From: Pseudofulvimonas gallinarii
GTDB taxonomy: Bacteria; Pseudomonadota; Gammaproteobacteria; Xanthomonadales; UBA2363
NCBI RefSeq assembly: GCF_004343305.1
Contig: NZ_SMAF01000004.1
Span: 1 to 64,000 of the forward strand
Length of the DNA stretch: 64,000 nt
Direction of reading: 5' to 3'
This document shows positions 43,227-51,185 of this stretch, piece by piece. The notes under the pieces were generated by a model, which was not told the origin of the DNA, ran no database searches, and saw nothing but the letters and a program-made list of their open reading frames with translations. Each line of letters opens with the position of its first letter. The first letter of the stretch is position 1. A program made the position numbers and the translations under genes.

Positions 43227-44747
43227 ATGCCACACCGTTCGACCGGCAACCGCGCTGCCATCAAGGATGGCGACCTGCTGGCTGCCGTCGACCTCGGATC
43301 GAACAGTTTCCGGCTGGTCGTCGCCCGCTATTCGCTGGAGCAGCTGCATGTCGTCGACCAGCTGCGCGAAAGCGTGCGCCTGGCCGCCGGCCTGACGGCG
43401 ACCGGTGACCTGATGCCCGAGAAGCGCAAGGCGGCACTGGACTGCCTGTCGCGTTTCGGTCAACGCCTGAAGGCGATTCCCGCCGAACGGCTGCGGGCCG
43501 TCGCCACGCACACGTTCCGGCGCATGCGTGCGCCGCAGGAATTCCACCAGGCCGCCGAAGCGGCGCTGGGCCACAGCATCGAGGTGGTGTCCGGTCGCGA
43601 GGAAGCGCGGCTGATCTACCAGGGCGTGATCCAGAGCGTGCACGAGAGCGGACGCCGGCGTCTTGTCATCGACATCGGTGGGGGCTCGACGGAATTCATC
43701 ATCGGCGAGCGCGACCAGGCGCTGGAAACCGAAAGCGTCCAGGTCGGCTGCGTGGCGACGACGCTGCGCTTCTTCGGCGACGGCCGGCTGGGGGCGAAAC
43801 GCTGGAAGCAGGCCGTCACCGAGGTCGGCGCGGAACTGCAGCAGTTCGCCGCCGACTACGTGCAGCGCGGCTGGGGCGAGGTCATCGGCTCGTCGGGCAG
43901 CGTCAAGGCCATGCTGCGCATCGCGCATGAAGCCGGCTGGTGCGATCGCGGACTGTCGGCGCAGGCACTGGCGCGCATGCGCGACCGCGTCCTGCAGGCC
44001 GGGCGCATCGACGACATCGACCTGCCTGGCCTTGGCGCGGAACGGCGACAGGTGCTGCCCGGGGGCCTGGTGATCCTCGATGCCGCCTTCCAGGTGCTGG
44101 GCATCACGCAGATGGAGTTCAGCGAAACGGCGATGCGCGAAGGCGTGCTCAACGACCTGCTTGGCCGTGCGCAGCATCGCGACCCGCGCGAAGCCAGCAT
44201 TGCCGCGCTGGCGCGACGGTTCAGCGTCGATGCCGCGCAGGCGGCGCGTGTCGAGGATACCGCCTTCCATCTGTTCGACCAGATCGCCAGCCAGTGGTCA
44301 CTGGGCGACGTCGAAGCCGACTGGCTGGCCTGGGCCGCGCGCGTGCACGAGGTCGGCCTGGCGATCGCACACAGCCAGCATCACGTCCACGGCGCCTATC
44401 TGCTGGCGCATTCCGACCTGCCCGGCTTCACCCGTGGCGAGCAGCAGATCCTGTCCATCCTCGTCCGCTGCCATCGCCGGCAGGTCGCGCTGCAGGCGCT
44501 GCGCTCGCTGCCGGCGCGCCTGCACCAGCCGGTGACCCACCTGATCGTGCTGCTGCGCCTGGCGGCTCTGCTGCACCGTCCGCACAGCAGTGAGACGCTG
44601 CCCGCGCTGCGGCTGGGCCAGGACGGGGCGGTGCTGGCGCTTGGCCTGTCGAAGGACTGGCTGGATGCACACCCGCTCACCGCCATGGACCTGGCGCAGG
44701 AGCGCAAGTACCTGAAGCCGCTGGGATACAAGCTGGAGCCTTGCTGA
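43227..44747 (+). CDS. Exopolyphosphatase/pppGpp phosphohydrolase (Ppx/GppA family)
   Basis: This 506-residue cytoplasmic enzyme of the ASKHA phosphatase fold contains AAVDLGSNSFRLVVARY near residue 20. VVSGREEARLIYQGV and the phosphate-binding VIDIGGGSTEFI near 150 follow. The C-terminal half is the HD-like domain (WAARVHEVGLAIAHSQHHVHGAYL). It hydrolyses polyphosphate or the alarmone pppGpp. Length fits Ppx (about 510) and GppA (about 495) equally, so I do not choose. It starts 153 bases from the divergent ligA and lies upstream of a GT4 gene. Confidence 0.9.
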   Translation: MPHRSTGNRAAIKDGDLLAAVDLGSNSFRLVVARYSLEQLHVVDQLRESVRLAAGLTATGDLMPEKRKAALDCLSRFGQRLKAIPAERLRAVATHTFRRMRAPQEFHQAAEAALGHSIEVVSGREEARLIYQGVIQSVHESGRRRLVIDIGGGSTEFIIGERDQALETESVQVGCVATTLRFFGDGRLGAKRWKQAVTEVGAELQQFAADYVQRGWGEVIGSSGSVKAMLRIAHEAGWCDRGLSAQALARMRDRVLQAGRIDDIDLPGLGAERRQVLPGGLVILDAAFQVLGITQMEFSETAMREGVLNDLLGRAQHRDPREASIAALARRFSVDAAQAARVEDTAFHLFDQIASQWSLGDVEADWLAWAARVHEVGLAIAHSQHHVHGAYLLAHSDLPGFTRGEQQILSILVRCHRRQVALQALRSLPARLHQPVTHLIVLLRLAALLHRPHSSETLPALRLGQDGAVLALGLSKDWLDAHPLTAMDLAQERKYLKPLGYKLEPC

Positions 44748-44904
44748 CCGCGGCGGTGTGACCGGATCGCGGCGGGCAGTCGATTCGGTGTAACGTACGG
44801 GCATGTCGCCGGCCTTGCGAACCGGTCGTGTCGCACCCGCGCCGGACCGCACGATTCCGCCAGGCACCGCTGCCCCGGCAGCCGCGCCATTCCGAAACGG
44901 CACC

Positions 44905-46095
44905 ATGGCGACAAGGAATTCCGAGGCTTCAAGCGTGCCGCAAAACGACAGCGCCCGCCTTCACATCTGCCTGGTCACCGAGACCTATCCGCCGGAGATC
45001 AATGGCGTCGCCCTGACGCTGCGGACGCTGGCGCACTCGCTGGCGGCGCAGGGCCACGCGGTGTCGCTGCTGCGTCCCCGGCAGCCGCGGTCCGCCGGCG
45101 ACGCGGGCACCGGATTCGACGAACTGCTGGTGCCCGGCGCCGCCCTGCCCCGCTATCCCGGCCTGCGCTTCGGCCTGCCGGTCACCGGACGTCTCGCCGG
45201 TCAGTGGCGCAAGAACCGCCCTGACGTGATCTATGCGGCCACCGAAGGCCCGCTCGGCTGGGCGGCGGTGCGCGTCGCACGACGTCTTCGCATTCCCGTC
45301 GCCACCGGATTCCACACGCGCTTCGACGACTACTTGGGCCACTACGGCCTGCGTTTGCTGACGCCTGTGGCGTTCGCCTGGCTGCGGCGCTTCCACAACC
45401 AGGCCCAGGCCACGCTGGTGCCCACGGCGCAGCTGCGCGATGTCCTGTCCGGCAAGGGTTTCCGCAACGTGCAGGTACTGCGGCGCGCCGTCGATGTGCG
45501 ACGCTTCGATCCGGTTTGGCGCGATGCCGGCCTGCGTCGCCAGTGGGGCCTGGACGACGACGACCTTGCGGTGATGTATGTCGGCCGCATCGCCGCCGAG
45601 AAGAACCTCGCGCTGGCGGTCCGCGCCTTCGAGGAAATCGCCGCGCGGCAGCCGCGTGCCCGTTTCATACTCGTCGGCGACGGACCGGCGCGTGCCGGGC
45701 TGTCGCGCGCGCATCCGGACTTCGTGTTCAGCGGCCTGCAGCTGGGTGAAGACCTGTCGCGCCACTACGCCAGCGGCGACCTGTTCCTGTTTCCCAGCCT
45801 GACCGAAACCTTCGGCAACGTGACGCTGGAAGCGATGGCCAGCGGTGTCGCCACGGTGGCCTTCGACTATGGCGCAGCGCATGAACACATCGTCGATCCA
45901 GGGCTGGGCCGCGCCGTGCCCTGCGCCGACGAGGCGGCCTTCATCGCCGCCGCGGTCGAACTGGCCGGCGACAGCGGACTGCGCCGGCGCATCGGTGCCG
46001 CCGCGCGCACCTCACTGCAAGGCCTGGACCCCGAAGGGCTTGCGGAGCGTTTCGTTGCCCTCGCCCGCGACCTGCAGGCGCGGAGCACGGCATGA
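44905..46095 (+). CDS. GT4-family glycosyltransferase
   Basis: The 396-residue GT-B enzyme opens with ICLVTETYPPEINGVALTL, typical of mannosyl/glucosyl lipid transferases such as MgtA-like GDP-mannose enzymes. ATGFHTRFDDY and YVGRIAAEKNL follow. E301 and E309 form the GT4 E-x7-E motif in ETFGNVTLEAMASG. The probable acceptor is a lipid at the inner membrane, but neither donor nor acceptor is certain. The frame extends to an ATG at 44803, though the extra residues look non-coding. The downstream PAP2 gene overlaps by ATGA, so they form an operon. Confidence 0.87.
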   Translation: MATRNSEASSVPQNDSARLHICLVTETYPPEINGVALTLRTLAHSLAAQGHAVSLLRPRQPRSAGDAGTGFDELLVPGAALPRYPGLRFGLPVTGRLAGQWRKNRPDVIYAATEGPLGWAAVRVARRLRIPVATGFHTRFDDYLGHYGLRLLTPVAFAWLRRFHNQAQATLVPTAQLRDVLSGKGFRNVQVLRRAVDVRRFDPVWRDAGLRRQWGLDDDDLAVMYVGRIAAEKNLALAVRAFEEIAARQPRARFILVGDGPARAGLSRAHPDFVFSGLQLGEDLSRHYASGDLFLFPSLTETFGNVTLEAMASGVATVAFDYGAAHEHIVDPGLGRAVPCADEAAFIAAAVELAGDSGLRRRIGAAARTSLQGLDPEGLAERFVALARDLQARSTA

Positions 46096-46622
46096 GCCTG
46101 CCCACCCACGTTCCGGAGCCGCAAGGTGCCGAGCTGCGCCTGACCCTGGCGCTGAACCGGCTCGGCGTGCACCGGCCCGTACTGCGGCTGTTCCGCGCGG
46201 CCAGCCGGCTCGGTGACGGATGGATCTGGTACGGGCTGCTCGCCACGCTTGCCTTGTTCGGCGGCTATCCCGGTTTTCGGGCCGCCGCGCATATCGGCCT
46301 GACTGCGCTGTTCGTGGCCGGTCTTTATCGCGGCATGAAGCACCTGGTCCGCAGGCAGCGTCCGTACCGGCGCCATGCGGTGATCGTCGCACGCGTGCGA
46401 CCGCTGGATGAGTTCAGCTTTCCCTCCGGGCATACGCTGCATGCCACCTGCTTCACGCTGATGACCATGGCCTACTACCCGCGACTGGGCTGGCTGCTGG
46501 TGCCGTTCTCGCTGCTTGTGGCCGCGTCGCGCGTGATCCTCGGCGTGCACTACCCCAGCGACGTGCTGGCCGCGGCGGTGATCGGCGCCCTCGTCGCCTT
46601 AGCTTCGCTGGCGCTGTTCTGA
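46092..46622 (+). CDS. PAP2-family membrane phosphatase
   Basis: This 176-residue integral membrane protein has the three phosphatase motifs: KHLVRRQRP, FPSGH and SRVILGVHYPSD. Its active site should face the periplasm. Substrates of the family are undecaprenyl pyrophosphate or phosphatidate-type lipids. Overlap with the GT4 gene (ATGA) suggests that it acts on the lipid carrier or product of that enzyme. It ends 13 bases from the convergent queA stop. Confidence 0.9.
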   Translation: MSLPTHVPEPQGAELRLTLALNRLGVHRPVLRLFRAASRLGDGWIWYGLLATLALFGGYPGFRAAAHIGLTALFVAGLYRGMKHLVRRQRPYRRHAVIVARVRPLDEFSFPSGHTLHATCFTLMTMAYYPRLGWLLVPFSLLVAASRVILGVHYPSDVLAAAVIGALVALASLALF

Positions 46623-46635
46623 AAGGCCGCCGCCT

Positions 46636-47691
46636 TTACGACTGCGGCTGCGGCTGCGTTGGCATCTCCGCCTTTTCCACCAGCATCGCGTCGCCATAGG
46701 AGAAGAAGCGGTAGCGTTCGGCCACGGCGTGCCGATAGGCGGCGAAAACACGCTCTCGACCGGCATAGGCGCTGACCAGCATCAGCAGCGTCGATTCCGG
46801 CAGGTGGAAATTCGTCAGCAGCAGGTCGGCGCTGGCGAAACGGTAACCGGGATAGATGAAGATCGCCGTCTCGCCGGTGTAGGGCAGCACTTCGTCACCG
46901 CCCTGTCGCGCGCTTTCCAGCGCCCGCATCACCGTGGTCCCGATGGCGACAACGCGTCCACCGCGCGCGCGCGCCTGGCGGATCTGCGCGCACAGACCGG
47001 CGCCGACGTTGATCCACTCGCTGTGCATGCGGTGTTCGCGGATGTCATCCGCGCGCACCGGCTGGAAGGTGCCGGCACCGACATGCAGCGTGACGTTGCC
47101 GGACTCGACGCCCTGCGCGGCCAGCGTGTCGAGCAGTTCCTGGTCGAAATGCAGTCCGGCGGTGGGCGCGGCGACGGCGCCGGGTTCGCGCGCGAACACC
47201 GTCTGGTAGCGCTGCGCGTCGGCCTCGTCGACGGGACGGTCGATGTACGGCGGCAACGGCATCCGCCCCAGCCTTTCCAACCGCTGCGCCAGCGGCAGGT
47301 CGGCATCGAAACGCAGCAGGAAGAAGGCGCCGTCGCGCCCGAGCACTTCGACGCCACTGCCGTCCGCCAGCGCCAGGCGATCACCGCTGCGCGGCTTCTT
47401 GCTCACGCCCAGCATCGCCTTGACGTCGAACGGGCCGAGTACGCGCTCGATGAGGATCTCGGCGCGTCCGCCGGTGCGCTTCCGCGCATCCAGGCGTGCC
47501 GGCAGCACACGCGTGTCGTTGAACACAAGCAGGTCACCCGCGCGCAGCAGCGACGGCAGGTCGCCGATCCGGCGATCCTCGAGGTTACCGGAGGCCGGCA
47601 GGTGCAGCAGGCGCGAATCGCTGCGCCGTGGCAGCGGCGCCTGTGCGATCAGTTCGGGCGGCAGTTCGTAATGGAAGTCGCTGCGTTTCAC
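46636..47691 (-). CDS. queA: tRNA preQ1(34) S-adenosylmethionine ribosyltransferase-isomerase QueA
   Basis: This 351-residue enzyme adds the ribosyl moiety of SAM to preQ1 in tRNA, giving epoxyqueuosine. Conserved segments are DFHYELPPELIAQ, DLLVFNDTRVLPARL, AAPTAGLHFD, VGAGTFQPV and TNFHLPESTLLMLVSA. I prefer the GTG at 47691, which gives MKRSDFHYELPPEL as in other xanthomonad QueA proteins; an in-frame ATG at 47724 would add 11 residues. The usual neighbour tgt is not present. The frame of the broken gene upstream runs into its first 107 bases. Confidence 0.93.
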   Translation of the reverse strand: MKRSDFHYELPPELIAQAPLPRRSDSRLLHLPASGNLEDRRIGDLPSLLRAGDLLVFNDTRVLPARLDARKRTGGRAEILIERVLGPFDVKAMLGVSKKPRSGDRLALADGSGVEVLGRDGAFFLLRFDADLPLAQRLERLGRMPLPPYIDRPVDEADAQRYQTVFAREPGAVAAPTAGLHFDQELLDTLAAQGVESGNVTLHVGAGTFQPVRADDIREHRMHSEWINVGAGLCAQIRQARARGGRVVAIGTTVMRALESARQGGDEVLPYTGETAIFIYPGYRFASADLLLTNFHLPESTLLMLVSAYAGRERVFAAYRHAVAERYRFFSYGDAMLVEKAEMPTQPQPQS

Positions 47692-48235
47692 GTCGGATGG
47701 CCTTGCGAATTCGGAATCGGCCATCCGCTCGTGCGAAGGCCAGCGTGTCAATTGTCGCCGATTCCCGCACAGACCTTTTCGGGATCGCTCCCGTGGGACG
47801 GGTCACCGGAGAATCCGGCATCCGGGGACCGGGCTGATGCCCTGCAGACCAGGCAAGGCGCAGCCGCTCGGCCTCGGCGTGGACCGCCACCATATCGATA
47901 TCCGGGCCCGGTTTCAGCGCCGGGTCGAACCAGCCTGCCGGCGGCGGTTCGGCCCGCCCTTCATCCGGATTCAGAAGTCGGTCCAGTTCAGCGTAGACGA
48001 AGTGCCGGAACGCATCGGGTTCGCGCATGACCGTCGCCTGCGCAGTCAGCGCATCGGTCGGGAGGTGCACGCGCGCGAGCACAGCCGGGGCTTCGGGCAA
48101 CCCTGACTGCAACGCTTCATCCAGATAGCGTCGCGCCACGGCTCGATAGCGCGCCCATTCCTCCAGATCGTCGAGAAAAAACGAAGGATCCAGGGCAGGC
48201 TCGGCGACATACCAGAGCCGCACGCGTGCATCGCC
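47585..48235 (-). pseudogene. Downstream part of a gene interrupted by an in-frame TGA
   Basis: This stretch is in the same frame as 48236-48793 and continues directly past its TGA. It reads GDARVRLWYVAEPALDPSFF and then LDDLEEWARYRAVARRYLDEAL. The style continues the upstream Sel1-like helical protein without any frame change. It keeps coding character to about 47830. The frame then runs on without a stop through a Pro/Arg-rich stretch and overlaps queA by 107 bases, so the original stop may also be lost. A GTG at 48223 could restart translation. Confidence 0.5.
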
Positions 48236-48793
48236 TCACTCTGCGGCGATGCGCTGATGTTCGACGGCACGACGCCAGTGCTCAGGTCCGATCCCTTCGC
48301 AGCGACGCCTGGATGCCAGCTGGCGATCCTCCATCTTGGCGAGCAGGTCCAATTCGAAATCGGAGATTTCGCCCCGGCGCTGCTGTACAGCGGACCGGAG
48401 CAGGTTCTGGATGTTCTCCTGCTGGCTGTGATTGCGACAGCGCAGCAGTTCGACGCCGAGGCGGCAGGCCGCCCGGGCATCTCCGCGCCGGGCGCGCGGT
48501 TCCAGCTGTTCGATGAGCTGCAGGACCGGCACATCGGCCGCAGGCAGGTCGCTCGACCTGGATGCCACGACATCGTTGGGCGTGACCGTCGGCGTTGCCG
48601 ACAACGCGCGGACGTGTCCAACGGCGGCGTCGGCGGGGTCCGGCTCGAGCCTGGTCACTGCGCTGGCCTCGGCGTCCGGGGACGCCACGGCGTAATCGGA
48701 AGGAAGACCGGCGGGAAACCGGCTGCCTGCAAGATAGGCGGCCAGTGTGACCGGGATAATGACCAGGCCCCGCACCCACTTCCTGTTGAACAT
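48236..48793 (-). CDS. Signal-anchored hypothetical protein, cut short by an in-frame TGA
   Basis: This 185-residue frame starts with an N-terminal hydrophobic segment (WVRGLVIIPVTLAAYLAGS). An acidic linker and a Sel1-like helical stretch follow (ARRGDARAACRLGVELLRC, then RRCEGIGPEHWRRAVEHQRI). It ends at TGA 48236-48238 in the middle of a repeat (AAE-stop-GDA), and the same frame stays coding afterwards. Proteins of this kind in xanthomonads are usually longer. It may be a broken gene, a read-through case or a sequencing error. Function unknown. Confidence 0.55.
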   Translation of the reverse strand: MFNRKWVRGLVIIPVTLAAYLAGSRFPAGLPSDYAVASPDAEASAVTRLEPDPADAAVGHVRALSATPTVTPNDVVASRSSDLPAADVPVLQLIEQLEPRARRGDARAACRLGVELLRCRNHSQQENIQNLLRSAVQQRRGEISDFELDLLAKMEDRQLASRRRCEGIGPEHWRRAVEHQRIAAE

Positions 48794-48848
48794 CCCCAGC
48801 GTATCCCTTCTGGACGAGTCCAGAGGGATCGTCGCGCCCCCGAAAAGT

Positions 48849-49760
48849 TCACGTTGTGCGGGCGGCGCGCGCGGCGGCGATGGCTCCGGCGTGTTCGACC
48901 AGGTCCTCGCGCTGCAGGACGAATACGCCCATCTGGCCGACCTTGAACTCGACCCAGGCGAAAGGCACGTCCGGCAGCAGCGTCTCCAGCGCGCGCTGCG
49001 ACTCGCCGACTTCGACGATCAGTACGCCCTGCCCGTTGAGGTGGTTGGCCGCCTCGTCGAGCATGCGCAGCGTCAGGTCCAGGCCATCGTCACCGGAAGT
49101 CAGGCCCAGCTGCGGCTCGTGCGCGTATTCGGCGGGCATGGCCGCGTACTCGGCGTGCGTGACATACGGCGGATTGCTGACGATGAGGTCGTAGCGGCGA
49201 CCGCCGAGGCTGGCGAACAGGTCGGACTGCACCAGACGCACGCGGTCGGCCACTTCGAAGCGCTCGACGTTCTCCGCGGCCAGGGTCAGCGCCTCCTGCG
49301 AGAGATCGACGCAATCGACGCTCCAGCCGGGGTTGTACACGGCCATGGCGATGCCGATGCAGCCGCTGCCGGTGCACATGTCGAGCGCGGAACCGACATC
49401 GATGTGGTCGATCCAGGGCGAGAAGCCCGACTCGACCAGCTCGGCGATCGGTGACCGCGGCACCAGCGCACGCGAGTCGGTGGAGAAGCACAGGCCGGCG
49501 AACCAGGCTTCCCCGGTGAGGTAGCAGGCCGGGATACGTTCCCCGATGCGACGGCGGAACAGGGCGCGGATCTCCTCCTGCTCCTCCTTGGTCAGGCGCG
49601 CGGCGCCGTACACCGGCGACAGGTCATGCGGCAGATGCAGCGCGTGCAGCACCAGTTGCGTGGCCTCGTCCAGCGCGTTGTCGTAGGAATGGCCGAAACT
49701 CAGGCCGGCGCGACCGAACTCGCTGGCGCCGAAGCGGATGAAATCCAGGATCGTCTTCAT
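48849..49760 (-). CDS. prmB: 50S ribosomal protein L3 N(5)-glutamine methyltransferase PrmB
   Basis: This 303-residue SAM-dependent enzyme methylates a glutamine of ribosomal protein L3. SAM motif I is ALDMCTGSGCIGIAMA near residue 130, and the catalytic NPPY is in DLIVSNPPYVTHAEY near residue 197. The N-terminal helical domain and PACYLTGEAWFAGL are typical of PrmB rather than PrmC (HemK), which methylates release factors. No frame disruption was seen. It is flanked by the broken hypothetical gene and an unrecognised secreted protein. Confidence 0.93.
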   Translation of the reverse strand: MKTILDFIRFGASEFGRAGLSFGHSYDNALDEATQLVLHALHLPHDLSPVYGAARLTKEEQEEIRALFRRRIGERIPACYLTGEAWFAGLCFSTDSRALVPRSPIAELVESGFSPWIDHIDVGSALDMCTGSGCIGIAMAVYNPGWSVDCVDLSQEALTLAAENVERFEVADRVRLVQSDLFASLGGRRYDLIVSNPPYVTHAEYAAMPAEYAHEPQLGLTSGDDGLDLTLRMLDEAANHLNGQGVLIVEVGESQRALETLLPDVPFAWVEFKVGQMGVFVLQREDLVEHAGAIAAARAARTT

Positions 49761-49868
49761 GGAACAGGGCTGCTTTGCGGGGGTGTGCAGGGTACAGCCA
49801 GCCGCTCCGCCACGGTAGCGCGGAGCCGGCCGGAAGTCGCAAAGCCGCGGGCCCGACGCCCGCCCGCA

Positions 49869-51002
49869 TCAGAAGCCGCGCCGCAGCCAGGCCTCGTAGG
49901 CGTTGGGCGGCGCCACGTTCACGCCGCAGTCGTCGATGCCGCGGTCCAGTGGCCACTGCAGGAAGTACCGCACCTGCCGGCCGGTGGTGGCCATTGCCGA
50001 GGAGAGGCCCGCGGCGGCGACGGCATCGTTGAAGTACGACTCCGCGACGATCCAGGGCTCGTTGCGGCCAAGATCGGCCATGGCGTGGTGGTGGCGTTCG
50101 AAGATCGTCCGTTCGTCGGTCGTGCCGCCGCCATAGATGTCGATCGCGAACAGCGGCGGATAGCGCACGCTGCCGTCCGCCAGCATGTAGATGTAGCGCA
50201 GGTGGCGCACGCGTGCGCGGGTTCGTACCGGGTCGCTGTCACTGACGAACGAGAATCCGACGCTGCGCCTGTAGTCGAACTCGGCCACGTAGTTGCGCCA
50301 TATCCGGCGTGCGTACTCGCTCCAGGCCGGATTGTCCGGCCGGTTGTCATCGATGTAGTACTGGCCCAGCGCCTCGACGAACCATGCCCGCGGCATGCCT
50401 TCGACACCCAGGTCGGTGCGGTAGGACAGCCCCGAGGCCTGCAGGATCGGCTCGATGCTGCGGATCAGCTGCCAGTTCTCCTGGAACAGGCTTTCGTCGA
50501 ACGTCGTCCACCACACCGGCGTGTTGTCGCCCTGCGGGAAATAGCGGAACAGCAGCTCGCTGAAGCCGGCGCGGTAGACGTCGCGCAGGAAGGCGACAAG
50601 GTTGTCGCGGATCCGCGGATGCAGCGTCCCGCCGGTCGAGTCGATCAGCGTCCCGCCGTAGCGTCCGTCGACCGACTGGCCGGCCGGCGCGCGCAGGTGG
50701 ACGATGCCGGTGGCGATCCGCTGCTGGCCGGCGTCGCGCATCGCCCGGAGTTGCGTCCGCACGGTATTGCGGACGCCGGCACGGTGATAGTTGGCGAGGA
50801 TGCCGTATGGATCACGCGCATCGATGCAGGACTGCACCGGATCGGCGGCATCCGGCGGCACCCGGTCGACCCGGTACCAGAGGAAATTGCTGCCGCCACG
50901 GGCCAGCGCCGCGTTCTGGAAACCGCCGACGAACAGCGTGTCGGCGCCGGCGAATGCCGCCGTTGAAACCATCAAGGCCAGTGCCGGGAACAGCCAGCGC
51001 AT
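49869..51002 (-). CDS. Secreted protein of unknown family
   Basis: This 377-residue protein begins with a signal peptide (MRWLFPALALMVSTAAFA, then GADTLF). The mature part is soluble and rich in Arg, Tyr and Trp. Stretches such as LVAFLRDVYRAGFSELLFRY and EPWIVAESYFNDAV are spaced like the strands and helices of a TIM-barrel glycosidase, but I see no diagnostic catalytic motif and do not recognise it. GGAG lies 9 bases before the ATG at 51002. It is divergent from the first kinase gene and stands alone on its strand. Confidence 0.65.
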   Translation of the reverse strand: MRWLFPALALMVSTAAFAGADTLFVGGFQNAALARGGSNFLWYRVDRVPPDAADPVQSCIDARDPYGILANYHRAGVRNTVRTQLRAMRDAGQQRIATGIVHLRAPAGQSVDGRYGGTLIDSTGGTLHPRIRDNLVAFLRDVYRAGFSELLFRYFPQGDNTPVWWTTFDESLFQENWQLIRSIEPILQASGLSYRTDLGVEGMPRAWFVEALGQYYIDDNRPDNPAWSEYARRIWRNYVAEFDYRRSVGFSFVSDSDPVRTRARVRHLRYIYMLADGSVRYPPLFAIDIYGGGTTDERTIFERHHHAMADLGRNEPWIVAESYFNDAVAAAGLSSAMATTGRQVRYFLQWPLDRGIDDCGVNVAPPNAYEAWLRRGF

Positions 51003-51185
51003 CGGGCAAACGACTCCGGTGGGGTGGGATCGCGCATGATGCGGTGCGGAAGCTGAAGGGGCGCCTGCCCCGCCGTACCCATGCCCGCGCTGGCGCGGTT
51101 CGTTCCCGGACGCGGACGCGGGGAGATGCACGGCGACCGGAAAGCCACCACAATCACCGCGCAGTCCAGCGATGGGAGACCTGGC

